Assembly (NCBI GenBank): GCA_048213135.1
Contig: PS015223.1
Location: 47,515 to 76,638 of the forward strand
DNA from: Reclinomonas americana ATCC 50394
Taxonomy: Eukaryota > Jakobida > Jakobea > Jakobida
Direction of reading: 5' to 3'
DNA length: 29,124 nucleotides
Of this stretch, positions 1 to 10,416 are shown piece after piece (positions within the stretch are counted from its first letter, which is position 1; each line of letters begins with the position of its first letter). The translations under genes were made by a program, and so were the position numbers. Under the pieces are notes generated by a model. The model did not search any database. It was not told where the DNA came from and saw only the letters and a program-made list of their open reading frames with translations.

Positions 1-1
1 A

Positions 2-2179
2 CCGCCGCTGCCACGGCCCTCGTCGGCCACTCGGCCACCTTCGTACAGCGACGCTCTGTTGGCAGGCAAGGGCGCGTCATCGCCGGGTCGGCCACGCACA
101 GCCGCCGCCGGCGCCACCGCCGCCACTGCTGCAACTGCAGCTCCCGTTACCAATCTGTTGCTGTCGGAGCAAGCGCGACACTACGAGGAGCAGCGGAAGC
201 GCCTGGAGCAGCAGCGAGAGGAGATGAAGCGAGCGCAGCGCGAGGCCGAGCAGTTCAACAAGCTGCATGGTGGTGCTGCGAAGCGGAAGAAGAAGCAGAA
301 GCAGCAGCAAGTGGGCGAGGTCGCCGCTGAGGCGCCACAATCGCAGCCGCTGCCGCCACCGCCACCCGCGACAGCAGCAGCACCCAAGGTTACGTGGCTC
401 TTGCGTGACGTGCAACAGCACACTATGCAGCTCACTCACCATTGTTTTTTTCGCAGGTGGTGGCCCCCGTCAAAAAGTACAACGAGGCCCTCACACTCTT
501 CGACGTCATGGTGATTGGCAAGCGACGCGACTCGCCCTCACGCACACCGCCACCCACGCCTCCTCCTGCTGCTCGGGCGCGATCAGTGCCGCGACGGGCG
601 GTGCAGCCGGCAGCCTCAGCCTCCTCTCCAGTGCCCTCTGTCGCAGCCGGACGAGCGCCACCTGTCAACGCGTGGGGCCTCAAGCGGCCAGCCGTCACCA
701 CGACGACGACAACCACCACCACCACCATGACAACCGGCACCGCGGCAACTGCGGCAACTGCGGCTGCTGGGGGAGTATCATCTTCAAGTGCCACACCAGT
801 CACAGTGTTGCGTATTCGACGACCGGCTCCCTCGGGTGGCCGATCCGCGTTCTCCGACACCGAGGAGGCCATCTCGCGACAGGACAAGATGGTGTGCTGC
901 TCCTTTTGTCTTTTCTCTCTCCATCTCCACAATTGCCTCAAAATAACATGTATTGTTGGCCCTGCAGCGCAAGTACCGTCGCTTCCTGACCGATGCGCAA
1001 GTAGTGATCGAGAAGACCAAGAAGAAGCGACCGACGCCGCTGAAGAAGATTATCCGCGCGGAGCGAGCTCGGTGAGTGACCCAACACCTCACAGAGAGGA
1101 TGCGCGTTGATTGAATCGGAAAAAACACAGAATGCTGCGTGAACGAGCTGTGGCGGCTGGACTGCTGCCTCCGGATGCCGACAGCAGCAGCAGAAGCAGC
1201 GGCAGTGGCGGTGATGATGACGATGATGACGCAGGTGGCGAGAAGAGCAGTGCCAGTGGTGATGATGTAGGCGTGCGGAAGATGCAAGAAAAGGCAGTGC
1301 CATTCAAGGCGTCGGAGCTCCCGCCGTTGCCACTCGATGCCGACTGCCGGCTGTACCACAATATGGTGGTGCGAGAGTTGCGTGCTTTGCCGCTTGCGAA
1401 CGAGCTGTCGCCGACAGAACGCATATTCACGTGCGCGTGGTAGATTTGTGCGACAGGAGCTGGCCGCCGATCTCGACAGCATGGTGTGGGAGTTGCTGCA
1501 GACGCTGCGCAAGTATGAACTGCGCAATCGCGAGCGCAATTCTGTCAAGGTACTCGGGGAGTGTTGCGTGTGACTGTGTGCGTGCCAGCGGTCGTTGAGG
1601 CTCACGCCAGCGTGGTCGTGATCGCAGGCGCGCATGTCACGTCGCTACGTGTGTGGACTGCGAGAAATTGCCCGCGGCTGCCGTGCCAGCTCTGTCAAGT
1701 GTGTGATCATGGCGCCCAACATGCAGAAGGTCGCCGCACCCGGTGGCCTGGACGATATTCTGACGACGATTTTCGCCAGCTGCGAGAAAAACCGCATTCC
1801 CGTGGTGTTCGCCCTGTCGCGCAACCAGCTCACCCGAGCCATGCTGACGGAAGAGAAGCCACCGGGGGACGAGGACGACGGCGGTGGCGATGCGTCGTCG
1901 TCAGCGCCCAACAAGAGTCGACATCGGCCTCGACCGCTGCACACCCGAACCAAAATTAGCTGCGTGGGTATCAAGAGTGCTGAGGGCGGCCATCAAGTCT
2001 TCAAGCAGGTGCTCCGTCGCGCTGCCGAACTGCGCGCTGCGTGGGAGCAGAAAGCAGAAGAACTGGCGAATGCGCAAGCTGCTGCAGTGGACGTGCAAGC
2101 GCAAGCACAGCCTCTTCCTTCACCTTCCTCTCCTCCACCTCCACCTCCTCCTCCTCCTGCTGCTGCTGATGATGAATGA
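2..2179 (+). CDS. SECISBP2: SECIS-binding protein 2-like protein (5' end outside window)
   Basis: Proposed exons are 2-388, 457-891, 968-1071, 1131-1376, 1444-1549 and 1628-2179, which join in frame to 609 visible residues ending at TGA. The frame is open to the window edge, so the start is missing. Early parts are Ala/Pro/Ser-rich with a Lys/Glu/Gln coiled segment. Exon 3 carries the block KKKRPTPLKKIIRAERAR, which matches the conserved basic SECIS-interaction region of SBP2. Exons 5-6 form an L7Ae-type RNA-binding domain: MSRRYVCGLREI, VKCVIMAPNMQK, GGLDDIL, RIPVVFALSRNQL and ISCVGI follow the SBP2 pattern closely. Family knowledge: SBP2 binds the SECIS element in selenoprotein mRNA 3'UTRs and recruits the Sec-specific elongation factor so that UGA is read as selenocysteine. 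The tail is Gln/Pro-rich. The fourth intron (1377-1443) starts with GTTGCG; without it the frame appears broken. An L7Ae ribosomal or snoRNP protein is less likely because of the basic block in exon 3. Confidence 0.85.
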
Positions 2180-2402
2180 AGGCATGCACAGCCTGCTGCT
2201 GTTGAATTGTGCGGGAAAGGGAGTTGTCCATGCGGAAACGTATGTCCGTGGCGGGAACACGTCATCACACACACAAGCAACGAACGCGGAGAGAGAGCCA
2301 CGCAACGGCGACCACTCCGCGCTCTCCTCTCTTCTTCCCACTTCCTTCGTGGTCCCACACATACGCGCGTGTGTGCGTCTCTGTGTCCTTTCTTGCGGCG
2401 AC

Positions 2403-3955
2403 ATGCCTCCTCGGCTGATCTTCATCGGCCGCCCCAAGGTCGGCAAGCGCACCAATGGCGCAGGGTCGTCTGCAGCCGCAGCCGCAGCAGCAGCAGCACC
2501 CTCGCCAGCTCCTCCGGCACCGCGCATTCCCGACTCGGTGGTTTTGCGCGATGGATTCACCATTGGACGCGTCAATGCCGATCTGTTGCGCTTGCATGAC
2601 ACACACACACACAGAGGCACACAAGACACGCTTTTGCGTATGCATGAGTCTTATTACTCGCTGCGGTGTCACAGAACATTCGATTCGGTGTATAGTCCAC
2701 GGATGATTTCCCGATTGCATGCCACCTTTGCTCTGGTGCCCGCCACCGGCATGTGGATGGTGCGCGACAACGACTCCACCAACGGTGTGTTTGTCAACGA
2801 CCGACGAGTCAAGGAGCAAGTGCTGTGGTTGCGTGTGCCCACTGTGTGCTGCCTCCTTTGCCGCCCTTCCTTGCATGACTGTTGTTGTGCATGCAGCAAT
2901 GGCGACATTGTGACCATTGGTGGTGCGGTGCACACGCCTGTCGGAGAGCTGTGGGAGGACTCGCGGGCGGCTGAGTTTGTGTTTCGGTTCGATGCGGGCA
3001 CGGCGGACTCGATGAGTTACGTTGCTGTGAATCACAGTGACTGTACGTGTGTGTGTCTGTGCGTGCGTGTGTGTGCTCATCCGGGCCAGTGCAGGTGGTC
3101 GTCCACCACAGTGTGCCACTGTCGACATGGTGTCGCAGCCGTCGGGCGTGTTTCGGGGTCGGTTGCCATTTGTGTGTCGCTCTTGTCTCCCTTCTCTGTT
3201 CACACTCACTATCAATCGCGTTTGCAGAGCCCGCACCTCGTGCTGCGAGAAAGCGCGATCGGGAATTGGGTGGTGGTGANNNNNNNNNNNNNNNNNNNNG
3301 CGAGGGCGGCGGAGACTCGCCAGCCGAGAATAGTACGCCCGTCAAGGCGGCCGAGCATCGCGCGCGGCCATCGACAGTGCGCGATCCCGATCCCGTGGCC
3401 TCGTCGCCGGCGCTGCGTGCACTGCGCGAGTTCAAGGAGGCGCGTGTGCGTCAGTCGGGCACAGTGCCGTCGGCGTGGCGTGCACGCCCCGACGAAGATG
3501 ACGAGCATGTGGCCGGCGAATCGGCTGCCATGGACGCCGTCGCCGGTGCGGTGCCTCGACGCTTGCCACCGGTAAAGGCACGCTCACACGCACGCCGACG
3601 CTCCTCTGTCGACGTTGGCAAGACCACACACACACGCACCAACAGCGGGAGCAGCAAACCGCAACCGGACACAGATGGAATCACCGACGTGGGCGTTGCG
3701 GGCGTGCACTCGCCTGAGCAAGCACAGGAGGGACGCGAACAGGAGCCGGCGGCAGACGACAACAATCCCGTGGATGCACCGCTGCCGCCACTGGCGGTGC
3801 CTCGAAAGCGCTCCTTGCCGCCCCTCGAACCGGCGGCCAATGACAGCGCCGACGATGGTGGTCACGTCGCCGCCGACACGGCGCTGGTACCATCGGTGCG
3901 GCCACTGGGTCGACTGCCTCCTCTGCGGCGTCAGTCGCTGGTTGTCGACTCATAA
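2403..3955 (+). CDS. FHA domain-containing protein
   Basis: Four exons are proposed: 2403-2584, 2675-2827, 2897-3036 and 3228-3955 (400 residues, with a 20-N gap inside exon 4). The start is the first ATG of the open frame. An Ala/Pro-rich segment is followed by a forkhead-associated domain at about residues 48-122: FTIGR (52-56), then SRLHATF (73-79), then NDSTNGVFVNDRRV and NGDIVTIGG (113-121). These are the conserved Gly-Arg, Ser-Arg-x-His and Asn-Gly positions that contact phosphothreonine in this family. Introns 1 and 2 both begin GTTGCG and interrupt the domain; removing them restores the expected spacing. The remaining roughly 250 residues are polar, rich in Pro, Arg, Asp and Ser, and look disordered, with repeated (K/R)-x-LPPL-type motifs. 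FHA proteins usually read phosphothreonine in DNA-damage, cell-cycle or kinase signalling, but the specific partner cannot be inferred. It lies 223 bp after the SBP2-like gene on the same strand; I see nothing distinctive in that spacer. Confidence 0.8.
3280..3299. other. assembly gap (20 N)
   Basis: Twenty N within the last exon of the FHA gene. The reading frame is the same on both sides, but the length may be a placeholder. The flanks are Gly/Glu-rich (GGT and GGC codons), which suggests a low-complexity stretch that failed to assemble. Confidence 0.95.
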
Positions 3956-4008
3956 AAGAAGTGGTTGAGTGTGTTTCACTTGCGGATAGTTGCGCCAGAG
4001 TACTCTGA

Positions 4009-4889
4009 CTAAATCTCCTGCTCCTCCACCGTGCCGCCTGAGTCAGACGCCGTGATGGCACTCCGGTTCGCCGTCTCCGGCTGCTGCTCCTCCTCCTCGA
4101 CCGTGCCACGTGAACCGGATGACATGAACGCGCGGCACTTCAGCAGCAGTTGGTCCAGCAGCATGCGTACTACACGCGGCGCACGCGCCAGATCCTCGCC
4201 AATCGAGCTCAGTTTGGCAGTCACCTCCTTCTCCAGACGCTGCGCGAAGCCAATGGTGCTGCGATGCACAAGCTGGCTCCAAGCCACCAAATAGGCACCA
4301 GACGGCTCGAGCAACTGCTCATGAGAGACGGAGGGCGTCACGTGGAAGTCGCAGAAGTCTCGTATCTCAGTCAGAAGTTGAACTGTGCAAATGTTATTGT
4401 TAGAGCGCGCAGGTTAGCCGACGCGACATGCACTTACAAACCCTCCCACTCCATCAAGTGTTGGTACGCGTTCGGGGCACAGGCACATTGGCGCAGACAG
4501 TTGGAGAGCTCGAGAATACAATCATCACGCTGCTGCTCCTCAGGAAGGTCACTCAGAATGATGGGGGCCGAGAACAGTTCGTTTTGCAGGCGGTCCAGCG
4601 CGGCAGGGTCTCTGCTGTCGTCTGGCTGCTTCAGGAACTCGCCGATTTCGTGCGTGTAGTGCCACGCTGCACGGTGCCCATCGTGGAACTCGTCACTGTC
4701 TTCGAGGGGCTGATCGACGACGCGGCGGAATGTTTTTCTGATGGTCACCACAACAGTGTGAGGCTGAAAACAGATACAGTTTGTAAGACATCACATTATT
4801 GAAGTGATTCGCGCGCAAGCGCAGCGCAGCGTGTGTATGTGTGCGTGTGCAGCAGATGTCTTCTGTGTGCGTGTGTGCGTGTGCGTGTG

Positions 4890-4923
<34 letters not shown>

Positions 4924-4945
4924 GTGTCCAACGCACTGCGCTCAT
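4009..4945 (-). CDS. hypothetical helical protein
   Basis: I do not recognise this protein. Proposed exons (minus strand) are 4943→4937 region from ATG at 4945 to 4937, 4763→4442 and 4382→4009, giving 234 residues. Exon 1 encodes only Met-Ser-Ala before a GTGCGT donor. The second donor is read as GTTTGT at 4441; the more canonical GTAAGT three bases further on would break the frame. The N-terminus reads MSAPHTVVVTIRKTFRRVV, followed by an acidic segment and long amphipathic helices containing a Cys pair (RQCACAP), then a Ser/Glu-rich tail. No signal peptide, membrane segment or catalytic motif is visible. Intron 1 holds a long GT/CA microsatellite. The stop is 53 bp from that of the convergent FHA gene. 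The coding potential is supported by three frames joining cleanly at splice sites, but the three-codon first exon is tentative and could be an alternative start elsewhere. Confidence 0.55.
4864..4922. repeat. GT/CA microsatellite
   Basis: About 59 bp of nearly pure GT dinucleotides (with some GC variants) on the plus strand. It lies inside intron 1 of the minus-strand hypothetical gene and reads as a CA tract in that transcript. Confidence 0.95.
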
Positions 4946-5463
4946 GTAAGACTCGATCCAGACGCCGAGCCGGAGGATCCAGAGGATGATCCTGTGACAG
5001 TCGGATGAAACCTCTGTCTGGTGATGACACAAGACGACAAAAAAAGAAAACGCAATGCTGGTCTACAGATTGGTCTTCTTCGAGCGAGTGGTTTCTTGTC
5101 AGGTTTTAGCGCGACTAGGTGCGTTTCACAGCTTCCATCCCAGGCTTGCTGGGGATGCCAAATCTGTTGTGAGGTGCGGAGCGAAGGAGTGGTTGAGCAA
5201 TACGGCATCACTGCATTTCATTCTTGTCGTCCTCTCTCTTTCTCGCTCTCAGTGTGCCTCGTCCCAAAACAGGCAACAACAACAACAGGAGCAGGAGCAG
5301 AGAGAGAGAGGGGAGATGTGGTGTGAAGAGAGAAACGGAACACAGGTGGCCACAAAGCGCAGCGAAACAACGTGACAAGGCTATGCGCACCAGCAGGAAA
5401 CACGAAAGAGCAGAAACAACAAAACAAGTATTAATGTAGGGAGCACTGTAGAGAGAGGGGGGA
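4946..5463. other. intergenic spacer, no gene seen
   Basis: This 518-bp stretch separates the start of the hypothetical gene from the stop of the upstream EF-hand/CBM/phosphatase-like gene; both are on the minus strand. It should contain the 3'UTR of the latter and the promoter of the former. It has a purine-rich patch (about 5285-5345) but no convincing coding frame, tRNA or known motif. Confidence 0.6.
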
Positions 5464-8400
5464 TTATGCCCAGCCAAACTCGCGCAGGCAGTCCACAATG
5501 CCAGAGCCGTGCTTGGCCTCCAGCACCGGCTTCTCCTGCGTCGGCAACATCGTTCGGCACGAGTCCTGCAAACACGCACAAAAAATGAGGGGGAGGAGTG
5601 CATTCGAGTGACATATATGTGCGAGTGGACGCAACGAGCAACGGGGCGCTGGCCGGGTTGATCACAATACCCTTGTGCCACGGGGCGGCGCCGTCAATCA
5701 GTTCCAGATCGTTGGCCGAGTCGCCGCACACGCAAATGTAGTCGAGTGAGCTCATTGGCAGGCGACCCGACTTGAGCAGGAAGTCGAGTGCTTGGCGCTT
5801 GCCGGCGACACGCGGGATAATGTCGACCCAGCGGTGCGTACCGTGGCCCGACACAATGACACGCGCATCGAAGAGTGCCTGCATGGCATTCTCCAGGCGC
5901 TTCTCCTCACGCAACACCTCGCCCACCTCGGCCTTGTAGCCGACCTTCAGCGGCATCGAATTCGCCGCCTCGTACTCCTGCACCTCCAGGAACGGGAAGT
6001 TGGTGGCGCAAAACGCCACAATGCTCTCGCGGGTGAAGCGCGGGCAGTGGCGGTGCTGAATGGCGTCCCACTCCTCCACGTGCATGAACGGTGGCTCCAC
6101 GCCGCCCAGCAGAGCCGACGACAGGCGGTAAATGCCAGTGCCGACACCGCAGATCAGCTGCGGCGAGGGAAAGGAGAAGGAGAAGAAGAGAATAAGTCGA
6201 ATGGATGAGAGAGAAGAAGACTGAGAAATGTGACGCACCCAGTCGGGCAGCGGCAGGCCGGCGGTGACCTGGGCCTCCATGAACACCTTCAGATTGCGGC
6301 CCGTGTTGTAGACCAGGGTGGAGCCGCGGAACGCCTGCTCGCAGTCCCAGTGCTGCGTGAATGCGTCGCTCTCCAGATCGCGACTGGCAATGCCGCTGCT
6401 GCTGTCGACCAGCGCACCATCGATCGAGGTGACCAAGGTGATGGGCGGCAGGTCGAGGCGGAGACGGCGGATGATGCCGTTCGACAAGGTGTAGGCACCG
6501 CGCGGCAGGTTCTTGAACGACGACGTCGGGCTCAGCACCGAAGCGGCGCCCTCCGGCTCACGCAGCACGTAGTTCTTTTGCGGCACGGCATCGGCGTTGT
6601 CCCACGCACCCTCGCCGTTGGTGATGGAGAATTGGAGAATCGAGTGCTCGGCACCCTCGTAGACGGGCAGCAGAGCCTCGCGCCAGCCACTGCACGCAAG
6701 GGTGAGTCAATGGTAAAGGGGGTATGAGGTGAAGCAGACAAACCTGCGCATGGCGGCGGGGATGCGGGGCGAGTTGGCAATCATCTCCTGCGTCTTCCAC
6801 TCCTCCTCGTGGGTGACCGGGTTGCGCATCAGGTAGTGCACGAATGCACGCGGCCACGAAGTACGGTACAGCAGCAACACCTGCGACACGCATCAGCATA
6901 AGTATGCTTTTAAAAACTGGAAATTGCAACAAAACAGCAGACCTTGTTGCGCTCATCGTCGACCGAGGCATCGGCCACGGCAGTGGCGGCTGCGGTGGCC
7001 TTGGAGGACGACGCCGGGGGCGTCGGCACCTCCACCTCCTCCTCCTCGCCGTCATCGGCCGTGATATCGCTGCTGTCCTCGGCGGCCAAATCAAAGGCCA
7101 CCGCCTGCTGCGGCGGCGCCTTCTCCGTCAGCACCTTTTCGCTCTCCGACTGCGTGGAGGTGGCGACGGGGCTCTTGCGGTTGGGCGAGCGGTCGGTCTG
7201 GAACCATTCATGAATGTCCTTCATGCGGCGCTCCAGATCCTCGACCTTGAGCACGGCCGCATTGAGGAAGTCCTTCATCACCGGCCTGCTCGAAAAGCCA
7301 ACAGAATCAGCAATTCACATGCATGCATGCACACCAAGCAGAGGATTCTCCGGGGGGCAACGGCAACACGCAACTCGAACTCCTGCACGGTGATCTGGCC
7401 CGACTTGTGCACGTCCAGCTCCTCAAACTCTGCGATTCCCTTCCAGTCAGAGACAGAGACACAAAGAGTGAAGTGAAGGGCACAGGTAAGAGTGTGCACG
7501 CAACTCTTGGCCAGATCCGCATCCGACGGCACCTCGCTCGGCGGCAGCAGCATGTGCTTGTAGAACTCCTTGGTCGTCTGTTCCGACAGAGGGAGGAGAT
7601 GATTAGCATATGACAACAACAAGTGAGGAGTATTGAGTGTCCGCGCAACAGCAATGAACTCGTCGCACGACAGATCGCCATTGGCATCAATGTCGGAGGA
7701 GGTGAAGAAGCGCTGCACAGTGCGCCTGTGTGCACAGAGAGAGCCAATTTGAGATCGAGTGAGAGAGAGAGAGCGACGGGGAGAGAGAGAATCACAACGC
7801 AACTTGAACTCCTCTGTCGAGTTGAGGGCGCGACGCTGTACAAGCAGCACACAAAGAGTGAGAGAGTGAGTGAATGAGAGAGCCAGTGTGCTGATATTCT
7901 GCGGAAATGTATGTGATTGTGCCAGTGCATCACTCTCAGTGTGTTGCGTGTGCGCTGAGTGTGTATATGTGCAGCAGATGATGACGCAAGCACGCGCACA
8001 ATGAGTGACCGGAAGAAGGGAAATCGTCCCGGGCGCGCGAAAGACATGTGCAACGCAACACACACTCTCTCGCTCTCCAGCAGCACACACGCACACAAAG
8101 AACAAACACCACAGAACGCACATAAAGAGAGAGAAAGATGCGCTTGTGTGTATACACACACTGCTGCACCAGTCGCAAGATTCGCACAACAAAAAACTAT
8201 CTTTCAGGCACACGCACCATGCGCTGACTGAGTGTGAGTCCACCAGCCGAGGGCGAGGCAAAGGCGCCACTCAGAGTCGACATGGTCGCTGTTGCTGTGG
8301 AGCTGCTGCTGCTCTTGGTCGGTGTGCTGACAGCAGTGGGAGAGGCGAGGATGTTGCGCATGGCTTGCACGGCGGCAGCGGCCGCAGACGGCGAAGGCGA

Positions 8401-8568
8401 GGGGCGTGCGGCGCCTGAGGAGGACGACGACGAGGAGAAGGTGGATGACTGCGAGGAGAAGGACGACGACGACTGCTGCGCGGTGGTGGTGGTTGTGCGT
8501 TGCGTCGAGCTGCGTTGTGCGGCCTGTTGTTGCTGCTGTTGAGAGGCTTGTGGGCGGCGAGATGACAT
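5464..8568 (-). CDS. EF-hand / CBM25-53-like / sucrose-phosphatase-like HAD protein, probably inactive as a phosphatase
   Basis: Ten exons on the minus strand: 8568-8218, 7835-7804, 7725-7650, 7577-7505, 7429-7375, 7285-6943, 6880-6744, 6689-6239, 6157-5636 and 5565-5464. They join in frame to 713 residues. Residues 1-117 are Gln/Ser/Thr low complexity. Two EF-hand loops follow: DIDANGDLSCDE (139-150) and DVHKSGQITVQE (183-194). An acidic linker leads to a starch-binding module of the CBM25/53 type at about 311-400 (YRTSWPRAFVHYL, then NGEGAWDNAD and KNY). The last 270 residues match the sucrose-6-phosphate phosphatase HAD fold: NTGRN, PDWLICGVGTGIYR, Lys626 in AGKRQAL and GDSANDLELID (651-661). 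The nucleophile motif DxDGT is SIDGA (444-448), so the catalytic Asp is Ser; family knowledge says this abolishes ordinary phosphoryl transfer. Inference: a calcium-responsive glucan-binding protein with a pseudo-phosphatase domain. Five of the nine introns start with GTTGCG. Confidence 0.8.
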
Positions 8569-9213
8569 GATGTGATGGGTTGATGATAAGGAGGAGGTGG
8601 TCTGCACGCGCGGCGAGAGGAGAGAGAAGAATGGATTGATGAGCCAGGCGGACAAATGCAATTCTCGTGCAGCAGTGGTGCTGGTGCACTGTGTGTTTTC
8701 TTTGTTTCTGTTGAGTGTGTGCGTGTATGTGAATATGTGCGTGTTTCCTTGTGCGACAGCGGGTATGTGTGCTGGTGTTGTTGGTCATGCATGATGTCGC
8801 AGTGTCGAGGGAATCTCTGCATCTTTTGTCGTCAGCTGTCGCAGTGGAGATGGGGTGGTGAGTCGGTCATTGTCGTTCTCGGTGTCACACATGACCACGA
8901 TGTCGGCTGCTTGCGATCTACTTCCCACTCCACCAACTGCAAAACCAAACTCATGATCAAAAAGATCGACAACAACATCAACACGCCTAGTGGGCGTACG
9001 TGTCATCACTTCATTCATCATACCAGATCGGGTGAATCCTCACTCAGCAGCAAGTGGTGAACGACAAGGGGGGGGAGCACACGAGAATCGCAGTATCCAT
9101 TGTTGTGCACTGTCAGTGAATGCGACAAGGCGATGAGGAGTCAGAAGAAAACGAGCCAGACAACGAAGTCGAAGAGACACCCAGTTGGATGGAGCACACA
9201 CTCATGTTGTTAT
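8569..9213. other. intergenic spacer, no gene seen
   Basis: This 645-bp stretch lies upstream of the EF-hand/CBM/phosphatase-like gene and downstream of the PAN-protein gene, both on the minus strand. It should hold the promoter of the first and the 3'UTR of the second. Short open frames exist on both strands but have no recognisable family pattern or splice logic. I see no RNA gene. Confidence 0.55.
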
Positions 9214-10271
9214 TTACACCTTTAATCCTGAACTGCAATCGCCATTCGTCGCGCACACAGTATTAGTGACCGGCGGCACCACTCCCGCTTTGAGGCAGCA
9301 CGTCCCCGTTGAAGACGTGTAAGTCCAGCTCCCACACGCCGCCTCGGCGGAGCACCCCACCGAGCAAGCTTGTGGTCCTCCGTACAAGTCGCTGTTGCAG
9401 CTCACATCGACACCACCTGTTCGAGCTGCATGCACACGATACACACCACTGTTACATCAGCACAGACATTGAAGGATTACGTGACAGCACTCACACACAC
9501 AAACCAGAATAGATCTCAAAGTTCCAGCTGTCGTACTTGGCCGCCAGTGTTTTCTTGCCCGACGACATGCAATAATGGGACCCGCAGATGTTGTTGGTCT
9601 CGGCATTGGCCACTGTGGCCGGGACAGTGGACTGGAAACTCTCAATAATGAGCACATCATGACGCGTACAAAAACCACTTTGCGAACATCCAACAACGTA
9701 ATGAACCTTGAGCCTGCACAAATGGACACCGTCCGCGTTGCTGGCCGCCGCTCCATCCAAAAACGTCCATGATCTACACACCGGGTCGCGATCACACAGG
9801 TAGCAGCACGCCAGCTCGTGCGCAACTCCCGTGTGCACCGTATACACACTGCCTGGCCGATCGACGGCTTCGATTGCGCACACCTCCAGACCCACTGTCG
9901 CACAACGCACCACGCATAAGTCGAAGCAATACAAGCCCCAGATTGTGCAGCTCAGAAAGGAAACAGTATAGCTCTGCACGGTACTCCAGTGTTCCTTGTT
10001 CGCGTATCACGATCCAATTCATCGCAATGTCTCGCTCACACTCACTGCAGCTGTGACCCTTTTCACAACACTGCAGGTTCTACGACGAAAGAACTGGAAA
10101 GGATACGATCAATAAGAAATCTGCCATCAATGTCTCTTCTCTTGCCGCTCTAGCTATATATACTCCATTGTCTGCGTAACGCCTGCAAGCGTGTGCAACA
10201 GAAAAGACCACTCGGGAACACAACAACAAAAAAACGCCCACCAACAAACCTGGCCCCTCAAACTCGCGCAT
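9214..10271 (-). CDS. secreted PAN/apple-type Cys-rich protein
   Basis: Proposed exons (minus strand) are 10271-10107, 10070-9965, 9894-9505 and 9425-9214, giving 290 residues. The start ATG at 10271 is chosen because it opens a convincing signal peptide: MREFEGPG, then a hydrophobic core LLVGVFLLLCSRVVFSVAHA. Exon 2 is Cys-rich (CCEKGHSCSECE). Exon 3 has a PAN/apple-like pattern, HELACCYLCDRDPVCRSWTF followed by HLCRLK. Exon 4 has a second one: CSAEAACGSWTY, then CCLKAG. PAN modules bind carbohydrate or protein outside the cell. Intron 1 would be only 36 nt, shorter than all others here, so the exon 1/2 junction is uncertain. The gene starts 146 bp after the adhesin stop on the same strand. 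An alternative model splices the adhesin's last codons (GTTTGT donor at 10430) through small exons into this region, making one longer protein; I prefer two genes because of the signal peptide. Confidence 0.65.
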
Positions 10272-10416
10272 AACGTTGCATGACGTTCCTGAACATCAGT
10301 CAACACCACACAGCACACGCACAGCAGAAAGTCAGCATTTTTCTTCCGCGAATCAAACAGCAGAACTTGAAGGGTCTCTCTCTTCCTCTCTCTCTCTCTC
10401 TCCCTCTCCCTCCCTC

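Noticed and set aside
1377-1443. Apparent frameshift and in-frame TAG in the SBP2-like gene
   Set aside because: A 67-nt intron with a GTTGCG donor and GGTAG acceptor removes it and gives VVREFVRQEL in frame.
2120-3236. Minus-strand open frames opposite the FHA gene
   Set aside because: They lack domains and overlap a plus-strand gene whose four exons restore an FHA domain in frame.
4438-4443. GTAAGT donor in the hypothetical gene
   Set aside because: It looks canonical but leads to a stop in the next exon; GTTTGT four bases earlier on the minus strand keeps the frame and is used elsewhere in the window.
4791-5211. Minus-strand open frames with Thr-His runs and a Ser/Gly-rich end
   Set aside because: They arise from the CA microsatellite or lie in the spacer; no motif or splice support beyond the three-codon first exon.
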